From NCBI GenBank assembly GCA_024401645.1, contig JAKSKR010000008.1, positions 1-64,000 of the forward strand: a stretch of DNA of 64,000 nucleotides, read 5' to 3'. The translations under genes were made by a program, and so were the position numbers. The notes under the pieces are model-generated. The model did not search any database. It was not told the DNA's origin and saw only the letters and a list, made by a program, of their open reading frames with translations. Below, piece by piece: positions 7,287 through 14,888 of this stretch. Within the stretch, counting starts at the first letter, position 1, and each line of letters opens with the position of its first letter. The stretch comes from Paludibacteraceae bacterium. GTDB lineage: Bacteria; Bacteroidota; Bacteroidia; Bacteroidales; Paludibacteraceae.

Positions 7287-7916
7287 TTACAAGTTGAATT
7301 TCATCTTAATAAAGTCACCAACAAAAGCAGCCGTTTGTTCCACTCCCAACTGGGTAACGTCGGCACACATGTTATAGCTAGACGAATGTCCCCACTCCTT
7401 ATCGGTAAAGTAATTGTAGTAAGCGGCACGTTTCTTGTCAGTCTTCAAAATCAGTTCACGCACCTCTTCGTCATCGGTCATGCCACTGCGTTCCTTGACA
7501 CAAGCAATGCGGAAGTCGATTGGAGCAGAGAAATAGACACTGAAAAGGTTGGGGTTGTTGCGCAACACATAGTCGCTGCAGCGTCCCATAATGACGCACG
7601 GACCTTCAGACGCCACCTTCTTGATGGCCTCGCTTTGAATTTCGAACATATTCGAAGCCGAAAGGAAACTGTTACTTTCGCCATTAATGCCAAACATGAG
7701 CTGGCCTATATTTTGAAAGAAAGATGGCACGCCCGGTTTTTCGTCGGCCTTGGCAAAGAAGGAAGGGTCGAAACCCACCTCTTTTGCCGCCAGGTTGATG
7801 AGTTCGGCATCGTAAAACTTAAAGCCGAAACGGTCGGCCAAGGCCTTGCCTATGATGCGGCCCTTGCAGCCAAACTGGCGGCCTACGCTTATTACTATAT
7901 TATCTTGTTTCTCCAT
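7287..7916 (-). CDS. Cytidylate kinase-like family protein
   Basis: The 209 residues match the cytidylate kinase-like family (Cytidylate_kin2 type), distinct from housekeeping Cmk. The N-terminus has VISVGRQFGCKGRIIGKALAD (residues 8-28), an altered P-loop-like segment in place of the standard GxxGxGK. Further conserved parts are the FYDAELINLAAKE segment, CVIMGRCSDYVL (about residues 107-118) and a basic lid-like region around KKRAAYYNYFT. The substrate in this family is not established, so CMP phosphorylation is inference. It sits 6 bases after the MATE gene and 4 bases before the frameshifted membrane gene, so all three are probably cotranscribed. Confidence 0.85.
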   Translation of the reverse strand: MEKQDNIVISVGRQFGCKGRIIGKALADRFGFKFYDAELINLAAKEVGFDPSFFAKADEKPGVPSFFQNIGQLMFGINGESNSFLSASNMFEIQSEAIKKVASEGPCVIMGRCSDYVLRNNPNLFSVYFSAPIDFRIACVKERSGMTDDEEVRELILKTDKKRAAYYNYFTDKEWGHSSSYNMCADVTQLGVEQTAAFVGDFIKMKFNL

Positions 7917-7922
7917 AACACA

Positions 7923-9296
7923 TTACTTACTTATATTTTGCTCTCGGTTTGCCATTGCCTTGAACTTACGCAACTGCCACACCAGCACCACAGCCGTGAG
8001 CAACGACGAAAGGGCATCGGCAATTGGCAGGCTGAACCAGACGCCGTCGAGTTGCCACATGGTGGGCAACACCAACAATAGCGGGACCAGGAACAACAAC
8101 TGACGGGTTGTGGAAAGTATGGCGGCAAGGAGAGCCTTGTTTATACTTTGGAAAAAGTTAGATGACACCATTTGGAAGCCAACGATTGGGAAAGTGGCTA
8201 CGGTTATGCGCAAGCCATAAGACGAAACGGCAACCATCTCCTCACCATCGGAAAACAAGCGCATGATGGTTGACGGAAACAGCTCGCAAACCGTGAAGGC
8301 ACACAACATAATGACGGTTGCATAAAGAATGGCATACTTCAGCACCTCGGTCACACGATGGAACTGACGAGCGCCGAAATTGTAGCCCGCAATTGGCTGC
8401 ATGCCCTGGTTGATGCCCAACACCACCATGGCAAACAGCATGAGCACCTTGTTGACGTTGCCATAGGCACCCTGGGCCGCATCGCCACCAAACTCGTAAA
8501 GGCGGTGATTGATGAGGATGACCACCAAACAAGAGCAGATGTTCAGCAAGAAAGGCGAAATGCCGATTGACAAGATGCCTTTAACGATGGAGCCTTTCAG
8601 CTTGAACGCCCAACGCTGGAAGTGCAGGAACTGCTGTGGGTTTGAAAAATAACGAACAATGACCGAGAGGGATATAATCTGCCCCATAACGGTTGCCAAG
8701 GCCGCGCCCCGAAGTCCCCACCCAAAGACGAAAATGAACAGCGGCGCCAACACCAAGTTTATCACTACGGTTAGGAATGTCATGTTCATGGCCATCTTCG
8801 GATTTCCGCTAGAACGCAAGGCGTTGTTCAAACCAAAATAGAGATGCGTGAAGACATTACCCAACAGAATGACCGTCATGAACTCACGGGCATAGGGACG
8901 TATGTCTTCACTCGCCCCGAAAATGGAAAGAATGGGATCCATAAACGTAAGGCCGACCGTCATGATGAGCAAGCCCAGAATGACATTAAGGGTTGCCACA
9001 TTGCCCAACACATTGGCAGCGCCCCTATCGTCTTTCTGCCCCATCTTAATGGAAATGAGGGTACTGCCGCCCGCACCAACCATAGCGCCAAAAGCAGCCG
9101 CAACATTCATTAGAGGCAACGTAATGGCCATGGCGGTAAGCGCCTTGTCGCCCACGCTGTGCCCCAAGAAGGCACTGTCGATGATATTGTAAACAGAAGA
9201 AGCCATCATTGCCGCAATGGGGGGCAACGAGTAACTGACCAGCAACTTCTTTACTGGCAAGGTTCCCAACTCGGTAGGCGATTTTCCAACACTCAT
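7923..9296 (-). CDS. MATE family multidrug/metabolite exporter
   Basis: The 457-residue protein is strongly hydrophobic with about 12 predicted membrane helices in two related halves, as in MATE antiporters driven by Na+ or H+. Typical features include PIAAMMASSVYNIIDSAFLG near the N-terminus, the GNPKMAMNMTF loop after helix 4, and the second-half GINQGMQPIAGYNFGARQ segment. The substrate cannot be read from sequence. It is the first gene of a minus-strand operon and is transcribed divergently from typA, with separate -7 elements in the gap. Confidence 0.93.
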   Translation of the reverse strand: MSVGKSPTELGTLPVKKLLVSYSLPPIAAMMASSVYNIIDSAFLGHSVGDKALTAMAITLPLMNVAAAFGAMVGAGGSTLISIKMGQKDDRGAANVLGNVATLNVILGLLIMTVGLTFMDPILSIFGASEDIRPYAREFMTVILLGNVFTHLYFGLNNALRSSGNPKMAMNMTFLTVVINLVLAPLFIFVFGWGLRGAALATVMGQIISLSVIVRYFSNPQQFLHFQRWAFKLKGSIVKGILSIGISPFLLNICSCLVVILINHRLYEFGGDAAQGAYGNVNKVLMLFAMVVLGINQGMQPIAGYNFGARQFHRVTEVLKYAILYATVIMLCAFTVCELFPSTIMRLFSDGEEMVAVSSYGLRITVATFPIVGFQMVSSNFFQSINKALLAAILSTTRQLLFLVPLLLVLPTMWQLDGVWFSLPIADALSSLLTAVVLVWQLRKFKAMANREQNISK

Positions 9297-9389
9297 ATAA
9301 AAGGAATTATTCTTTATTATATAACGCAGTCATAAGGGCGCTCCGTCCCCCAGACCAAAGATTTCAAAAAAAAAATTCAGTATGTGGTA

Positions 9390-9397
9390 CAAAGTTA
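9390..9397 (-). promoter_or_regulatory. -7 promoter element of the MATE operon
   Basis: Reads TAACTTTG on the minus strand, an exact TAnnTTTG match. The leader to the MATE start at 9296 is about 85-90 bases. Confidence 0.65.
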
Positions 9398-9495
9398 ACG
9401 AATAAAATGCGGCAAGAGAGTTATAAGGCGAACCAAATTAATGTTGCACAGCATATTTTTAACCTATAAATAGATAAGGTTTTAGCAAAAATAGC

Positions 9496-9503
9496 TAACT
9501 TTG
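9496..9503 (+). promoter_or_regulatory. -7 promoter element of typA
   Basis: TAACTTTG followed by C, an exact match to the Bacteroidota -7 consensus, about 37 bases before the typA ATG. It is divergent from the MATE promoter about 100 bases away. Confidence 0.7.
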
Positions 9504-9539
9504 CACAATTGAATATATATCATTAAACAAACAGATACG

Positions 9540-11354
9540 ATGCAAGAAATCAGGAATGTCGCAATTATTGCGCACGTCGACCACGGTAAGACTACGCTGG
9601 TGGACAAGATGTTACAAGCCGGTAAACTTTTCAGCGATCACGAAAAGCCAGGCGAACTCATCCTCGACAACAATGATTTGGAGCGTGAACGAGGTATAAC
9701 AATCGTTTCAAAGAACGTATCAATCCGTTACAAAGGCTACAAGATCAACATCATTGACACTCCGGGCCACTCTGACTTCGGTGGTGAGGTTGAACGCGTA
9801 TTGAACATGGCCGACGGATGTTTGCTATTGGTTGACGCATTTGAAGGTCCAATGCCACAGACCCGTTTCGTGTTGCAGAAGGCACTTCAGATTGGCTTGA
9901 AGCCAATTGTTGTCGTTAACAAGGTCGACAAGCCGAACTGCCGCCCAGACGAAGTACAGGAAGAGGTTTTCGACTTGATGTTCAACTTGAACGCAACAGA
10001 AGACCAGCTTAACTTCCCAACCGTATATGGTTCTGCAAAGAACAACTGGATGAGCCCAGACTGGAAGCAGCCACGTGAAAACGACATTACCGCTGCCCTC
10101 GATGCCATCATCGAAAACATTCCTGCACCAAAGGAAAACCCAGGTACAGCCCAGATGCTTATCACTTCATTGAACTACTCTTCTTACGTAGGCCGTATCG
10201 CCATTGGTCGTTTGCACCGCGGTACCTTGAAGGAAGGCCAGATGGTTACCCTTGCAAAGCGCGACGGTAGCATGGTTAAGAGCAAGATTAAGGAACTTCG
10301 CGTATTCGAAGGTTTCAGCCAGAGCAAGGTACAGGAAGTTGAGAACGGTGAACTTTGCGCTATTGTAGGTTTGGAAGGTTTTGAAATTGGCGACTGCATC
10401 TGCGACGCTGAAAACCCAGAACCACTACCAGCAGTAAGCATCGACGAACCTACAATGAGTATGGAATTCGCCATCAACGATTCTCCATTCTTCGGTAAGG
10501 AAGGTAAGTTCGTTACTTCACGCCACATTAACGACCGCTTGGAAGCTGAATTGGAACGCGACGTTGCATTGCGTGTTGAAAAGGGTATTGCCGATGGACA
10601 CTGGACCGTATTCGGCCGTGGTGTGCTCCACTTGTCAGTCCTTATTGAAACCATGCGTCGTGAAGGCTACGAATTGCAGATTGGCCAGCCAAAGGTTATC
10701 ATCAAGGAAATTGACGGCGTTAAGTGCGAACCTATGGAAGAGTTGACCATCGACACTCCAGAAGAAGGTTCAAGCAAGGTTATTGAAATGGTACAGGTCC
10801 GCAAGGGCGAAATGGTAAATATGCAGCAGAAGGGCGACCGCGTTCACTTGGAATTCATGATTCCTTCACGTGGTATCATCGGTTTGCGTACCAACGTATT
10901 GACTGCAACTGCAGGTGAAGCCGTTATGGCACACCGTTTCGTAGAGTTCCAGCCTTACAAGGGCCCTATGGAACGCCGTAACAACGGTTCAATCATCGCA
11001 ATGGAAGGCGGTACCGTATTTGCATACGCATTGAACAACTTGCAAGACCGTGGTAAGTTTTTCATCAACCCACAAGACGAAGTTTACATGGGTCAGGTTG
11101 TAGGTGAGAACAACAAGCAAGACGACTTGGTTGTTAACGTCTGCAAGAGCAAGAAGTTGACCAACATGCGTGCCGCAGGTTCTGACGACAAAGTTAAGTT
11201 GGCTCCTCCTATCGTATTCAGCTTGGAAGAGATGCTCGAATACATTAAGGAAGACGAATACGCAGAAATCACTCCAAAGAGCATGCGTATGCGTAAGATC
11301 ATCCTCGACGAAGGCGAACGCAAGCGTAACGCCAAGAAGGTTGTTTCTGAATAA
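9540..11354 (+). CDS. typA: Translational GTPase TypA/BipA
   Basis: TypA is a ribosome-binding translation-factor GTPase linked to stress, low-temperature growth and 50S assembly. The 604 residues have the full set: G1 AHVDHGKTT (11-19), the switch region ERERGIT, G3 [13 protein letters not shown]4 NKVD, then EF-G-like domain II and domains III and V with the TypA-specific C-terminus ([17 protein letters not shown]). Length is standard. The gene is monocistronic with its own promoter and a strong terminator. Its codon use looks biased like a highly expressed gene. Confidence 0.97.
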   Translation: MQEIRNVAIIAHVDHGKTTLVDKMLQAGKLFSDHEKPGELILDNNDLERERGITIVSKNVSIRYKGYKINIIDTPGHSDFGGEVERVLNMADGCLLLVDAFEGPMPQTRFVLQKALQIGLKPIVVVNKVDKPNCRPDEVQEEVFDLMFNLNATEDQLNFPTVYGSAKNNWMSPDWKQPRENDITAALDAIIENIPAPKENPGTAQMLITSLNYSSYVGRIAIGRLHRGTLKEGQMVTLAKRDGSMVKSKIKELRVFEGFSQSKVQEVENGELCAIVGLEGFEIGDCICDAENPEPLPAVSIDEPTMSMEFAINDSPFFGKEGKFVTSRHINDRLEAELERDVALRVEKGIADGHWTVFGRGVLHLSVLIETMRREGYELQIGQPKVIIKEIDGVKCEPMEELTIDTPEEGSSKVIEMVQVRKGEMVNMQQKGDRVHLEFMIPSRGIIGLRTNVLTATAGEAVMAHRFVEFQPYKGPMERRNNGSIIAMEGGTVFAYALNNLQDRGKFFINPQDEVYMGQVVGENNKQDDLVVNVCKSKKLTNMRAAGSDDKVKLAPPIVFSLEEMLEYIKEDEYAEITPKSMRMRKIILDEGERKRNAKKVVSE

Positions 11355-11375
11355 ATCGCAATCACTCAATAAAAG

Positions 11376-11412
11376 AATAGGGAAATCCGCAAGGGTTTCC
11401 CTATTTTCTTTT
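11376..11412 (+). terminator. Intrinsic terminator of typA
   Basis: A 10-bp perfect stem AATAGGGAAA (11376-11385)/TTTCCCTATT (11396-11405) is followed by a T-rich tail. Confidence 0.85.
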
Positions 11413-11413
11413 A

Positions 11414-11421
11414 TATATTTG
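11414..11421 (+). promoter_or_regulatory. -7 element upstream of the 193-residue secreted protein
   Basis: TATATTTG lies directly after the typA terminator and about 38 bases before the next ATG. Confidence 0.6.
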
Positions 11422-11459
11422 TGGGAACAAGAACTAATCATTAACAAATAAATTCTAAC

Positions 11460-12041
11460 ATGAGAAAAATTGCATTTATCATCTCTCTACTATGCGCACT
11501 ACCTAGTTTTGCTGCAAGCATGAAAGACGTAAAGGAAGCCACCTACTACGGCATCGACTATTCACACGTTAAGGTATCTTCAACCGAAACAGCCGAAGAA
11601 TTCATCAATGTTTTCGGCAGCATAAACGACCTCATCCTCCAAGAGCAAAAGAAGTACGTCGACCAATTGGCCCAAACGCTAAAGATAAAGATTACCGACG
11701 TTGACCTTGCCAAGCAGAAGGAAGTCATCAAAGCCATCAACACCGACAGCCTCATGGTAAGCCGCGTAAAGGTAGAGTCTTCCGAGAGCTACCTTGGCAG
11801 CATCCTCAACAACATTGAGTCAAAGGGCAACACCTACGGCATCTTACTCGTTGCCAAGGCATACGACAAGGCTGCAAACTCTGGCTACTACGACTTGGTG
11901 GTGTTCAACGCACAGACCAAGGAAGTAATTGCCACCCAAGCCCTTGAAGGCAAGGCAGGCGGTTTCGGCTTGAGAAACTACTGGGCAAAGACAGCCTTTA
12001 CTGCCGCAAAGAGCATCAACGTGAAGAAGTTGAAGAAATAA
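11460..12041 (+). CDS. Secreted protein of unknown function
   Basis: The 193-residue protein starts with a signal peptide (MRKIAFIISLLCALPSFAAS), probably cleaved after about residue 18. The mature part is mixed alpha/beta with repeated Ser/Thr-Glu and Lys-rich segments, and no motif I can assign. A central segment (SYLGSILNNIESKGNTYGILLVAK, split here only by reading) suggests a beta strand and helix fold. There is no lipobox Cys, so it is probably periplasmic or exported. It has its own promoter and a following hairpin, so it is likely monocistronic. I do not recognise the family. Confidence 0.75.
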   Translation: MRKIAFIISLLCALPSFAASMKDVKEATYYGIDYSHVKVSSTETAEEFINVFGSINDLILQEQKKYVDQLAQTLKIKITDVDLAKQKEVIKAINTDSLMVSRVKVESSESYLGSILNNIESKGNTYGILLVAKAYDKAANSGYYDLVVFNAQTKEVIATQALEGKAGGFGLRNYWAKTAFTAAKSINVKKLKK

Positions 12042-12051
12042 AAGAAACCAT

Positions 12052-12091
12052 TAGTGTCCCGAAAAATCATCCCGATTTTCACGGGACACTA
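12052..12091 (+). terminator. Hairpin after the secreted protein gene
   Basis: A perfect 10-bp stem TAGTGTCCCG (12052-12061)/CGGGACACTA (12082-12091) lies 10 bases after the stop. The T tail is weak (TTGCATTT), so termination efficiency is uncertain. Confidence 0.55.
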
Positions 12092-12228
12092 TTGCATTTA
12101 TTTAACAGAAAAGTCGACAAGAAGCGTTCTTCCGAGGATGTCAATTAAATTAAGGTTCGGCAAAACAAACAAGACATTTTTAACGCTTTGAAAGTACCAG
12201 GCATTACAAATGTTTACCTCTTTACACA

Positions 12229-14079
12229 ATGGTAAGATATAATTTTGATAACGTTTTTGCAGACTATCGTCTGATTGAGACTACCAATTTTAATGAAACG
12301 TCGGTAAAGACAGAAAGTACCGAACGTATTAGCATGGAAAGAACCATGAAAGGTTTTCTGCTAAACTGTTATCTGCCCGACTATCCAGAAGACTCCATAC
12401 CGGCTGAACTAAAAGATCCAAACTATAAAAAACTCTATGAATCATCTTTTCCGAGACCATTCGAAGTGTCGGATAATGGTTACCTCTTTCAGTTTAAGAA
12501 CAGTTCTCATTTTGTAAATCGTATAAAAACCACCTTACAAGACCTGATGATTGCCGACAATGAAAGGGGAAACGACCTGCGCTATTATAGCGACACTTAC
12601 GATAGAGTTACAAAACAGATATGGAAGCAAGAACAACATCCGTTCCTAAATTTGTTTCTCAACAATGGATACGATAAGAAACAACAATTCTTCATTGACC
12701 TTAACCCAAAGTGTGATTGTTTGATTGAGGTCTCGTTTGACAGTTCAATAGATAACCAGAAAAAGACAGATAAGTTTTCTGTGACAGGAGCCGATGGTGG
12801 AAATGTGAAACAAGTTGTTTCTTCGTATAGTATAGTGTGCACAAAAGAGGGACTCCCAGATAAGATGGAGTTTGTTGCTGACATAAAGTACAGAAATACA
12901 ACCATTATCCATAGGAAGACGTTGAACCTTATCGATTCTGAATTCATTGTTGAGGAGAATGGGGTCGATGAGACCATTGTTGTGACCATTGGAATGGATG
13001 AGTATAAGATTACAAAAAAAATTGAGCCAAACACAGTTAGTCCTTCAAATGGGGAAAAGATAAAGCTTTCAGGTTATGTAGTGAATATGCTTGATAATGA
13101 ATTGAGAATCACTACTGAAAACGGTTTCGTGGGAAAGCCGGAAAGTGCTGTCGACATACAATCAGCAAAAGAGGCATTCTTTTGGGTGGTGTCGATTCGA
13201 TGCCAAGGCAAAGAGTATTATCAGTTTGTAGATGGTGCTGTTGGGTGTCTATCAACGAAGCCTATAGAAGAAGACAGTTCCCCAAACATTGACAAACGAT
13301 ATGTTTTTACTGACTATGAAAAGCTTGACAAAGAAAAAATAGAAAGCATTTCCATAAACAAATTTTTCCTCGACAAGCAAGCCATTTCTCCGCTCAATTT
13401 TAATCCGTCAGCGTTTAATGGAAAGGTTGAAAGATGGAAGGAATTATACATCAACAATGCCGACGTTGAAAGTCTTAACTTTTTCTTGAAACTAGGAGTG
13501 TTGGATGTTAATCAGCCCCTAAACAGCCAACTTAAAATTAACGTGTTAGGCGACATTGCCTTCGAAATGACCGATCGAGTTCCTCTGCCGCAAGAATATC
13601 CAAGTATACAAATCGGAGTTGGTGATGAACCTGGCAAAATTGATCTTTGGGCTAACGAATTCAAAGGCAAAGAAACCAAAGATGTTGATTACGACTTTGT
13701 TTCATTCGACCAATACATGGGTTGGTACCGTCATTATCGTATAGAAAAGGGGGCTAAAGCACCAATTATGTATCAGTACGAGGGAAACCTCATGCTAAAA
13801 GTGCTTGTAGAGTGCGATAACCTAATTTTTTACCGTCTCTCTCTTGGAGACAAAACACTCGTAAAAAAAGGGCCTTATAAGCAGGAGTTCGATGTGACGA
13901 TGAAAATTCCAGGAAAGTTAATCGAGACACTACTTCCGCTTCATCGCAGTGGCAGCAAAACCATTGAGAAAGACGGACGATTCTGGGATAAGGTTGTAAG
14001 AACTATTATGCCAAGTTGCAAGAATGAAGTCGTTTGCCGGATTCGAGAAGAAATAAAAAAAGAATTGAACATAAAGTAA
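12229..14079 (+). CDS. Unrecognised 616-residue protein, AT-rich gene
   Basis: This long intact frame has no signal peptide, lipobox or membrane helix and looks cytoplasmic. The sequence is rich in Asp, Glu, Lys and Asn with many beta-strand-like stretches. A region around residues 310-345 (FFWVVSIRCQGKEYYQF) and a Cys pair (NPKCDCLIEVSF, about 163-174) stand out, but I can assign no domain. The gene is visibly more AT-rich than typA upstream and the DUF5686 gene downstream, which hints at an accessory origin. No clear -7 element or strong ribosome binding site was found upstream. The start at 12229 is the first ATG; the ATG at residue 36 (MERTMKGFLL) is an alternative. It converges with the methyltransferase gene 5 bases away, with no terminator between. 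Confidence 0.65.
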   Translation: MVRYNFDNVFADYRLIETTNFNETSVKTESTERISMERTMKGFLLNCYLPDYPEDSIPAELKDPNYKKLYESSFPRPFEVSDNGYLFQFKNSSHFVNRIKTTLQDLMIADNERGNDLRYYSDTYDRVTKQIWKQEQHPFLNLFLNNGYDKKQQFFIDLNPKCDCLIEVSFDSSIDNQKKTDKFSVTGADGGNVKQVVSSYSIVCTKEGLPDKMEFVADIKYRNTTIIHRKTLNLIDSEFIVEENGVDETIVVTIGMDEYKITKKIEPNTVSPSNGEKIKLSGYVVNMLDNELRITTENGFVGKPESAVDIQSAKEAFFWVVSIRCQGKEYYQFVDGAVGCLSTKPIEEDSSPNIDKRYVFTDYEKLDKEKIESISINKFFLDKQAISPLNFNPSAFNGKVERWKELYINNADVESLNFFLKLGVLDVNQPLNSQLKINVLGDIAFEMTDRVPLPQEYPSIQIGVGDEPGKIDLWANEFKGKETKDVDYDFVSFDQYMGWYRHYRIEKGAKAPIMYQYEGNLMLKVLVECDNLIFYRLSLGDKTLVKKGPYKQEFDVTMKIPGKLIETLLPLHRSGSKTIEKDGRFWDKVVRTIMPSCKNEVVCRIREEIKKELNIK

Positions 14080-14084
14080 AATGA

Positions 14085-14687
14085 TTATGCCTTTGTTATT
14101 ACCGCAATAGCACACGGCATTTTGCCCTCGACCAAGCTAAACTCAACATTGGTGTAACCCATATTGGCAAAGAACTGCCGGTAGGTGCGGTAGCTGAACT
14201 GCCGCTTGAAGTTGGCCCCAAACTTTTCGAGCAGACGAATGAAAAGACTCGGTTTGCCATTGTTTTCGTAGTTGACGTAGGTTGGCACGATGATTTTTCC
14301 ACCAGGTCGGCACACCCGTTCCAATTCACCCATGGCAACTTCGGGTTCGGCAAGCAAATGAATGACATTGCCAGCCACCACCTTGTTGAAGGAAGCATCG
14401 GCATAGCCTAGTTTCGTAATGTCGGCATTGCAGAAAACAATGTTGTTAAAGTCGGCACACTTGTGGCGTGCCCGTTTCAGCATTCCTTCTGAAAAATCGG
14501 TAGCCACCAGGCGTTTGCACCTTGGTGCCATACGTTTGCTAATCATGCCGGTGCCACAAGCACACTCAAGCACCACATCGGTAGGCCGCACCATCAGTGC
14601 CACCCTATCTGCCAATTCGCGGTTTACCTTACCGTTATAGAAATCTTCGAAAAAATCGTACACCCCGGCTACAAAATCCCAAAACAT
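14085..14687 (-). CDS. SAM-dependent class I methyltransferase
   Basis: The 200 residues form a Rossmann-type methyltransferase. Motif I is VVLECACGTGMISKRM (about residues 38-53), followed by the acidic motif ATDFSEGML, then NADITKLGYADASFNKVVAGNVIHLL and a post-motif RVCRPGGKIIVPTYV. This resembles the UbiE/Methyltransf_11 type. At 200 residues it is shorter than true UbiE, and the substrate is unknown. It has its own promoter, divergent from the DUF5686 gene. The first glycine position of motif I reads ACGTG, the common ExxxGTG style. Confidence 0.88.
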   Translation of the reverse strand: MFWDFVAGVYDFFEDFYNGKVNRELADRVALMVRPTDVVLECACGTGMISKRMAPRCKRLVATDFSEGMLKRARHKCADFNNIVFCNADITKLGYADASFNKVVAGNVIHLLAEPEVAMGELERVCRPGGKIIVPTYVNYENNGKPSLFIRLLEKFGANFKRQFSYRTYRQFFANMGYTNVEFSLVEGKMPCAIAVITKA

Positions 14688-14716
14688 AACTGTTTTCCCT
14701 TATAAGTTTTACACTG

Positions 14717-14724
14717 CAAAGGTA
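14717..14724 (-). promoter_or_regulatory. -7 element of the methyltransferase gene
   Basis: Reads TACCTTTG on the minus strand, matching TAnnTTTG, about 30 bases upstream of the start codon. Confidence 0.65.
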
Positions 14725-14817
14725 ATACACACCTTTGGCAACCTGGTTGCAAAGAGAAAACGCCAGCCGTTTATTACAATAGTAATTGAGAAAACTGAAA
14801 TGCAGCGAAAAAAGCAG

Positions 14818-14825
14818 TATTTTTG
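14818..14825 (+). promoter_or_regulatory. -7 element of the DUF5686 gene
   Basis: TATTTTTG lies 63 bases before the ATG at 14889. It also overlaps the region before an earlier in-frame ATG at 14841. A transcript from here supports the later start. Confidence 0.55.
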
Positions 14826-14888
14826 CGGTATGGGTAAAGTTTGGCAAAATTTTTGTTGTATGCCTTACGAAAGATTAGAATTGAAGAG

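Noticed and set aside
7335-8081. 248-codon plus-strand frame opposite the kinase-like and MATE genes
   Set aside because: No family likeness and complete overlap with two well-supported genes.
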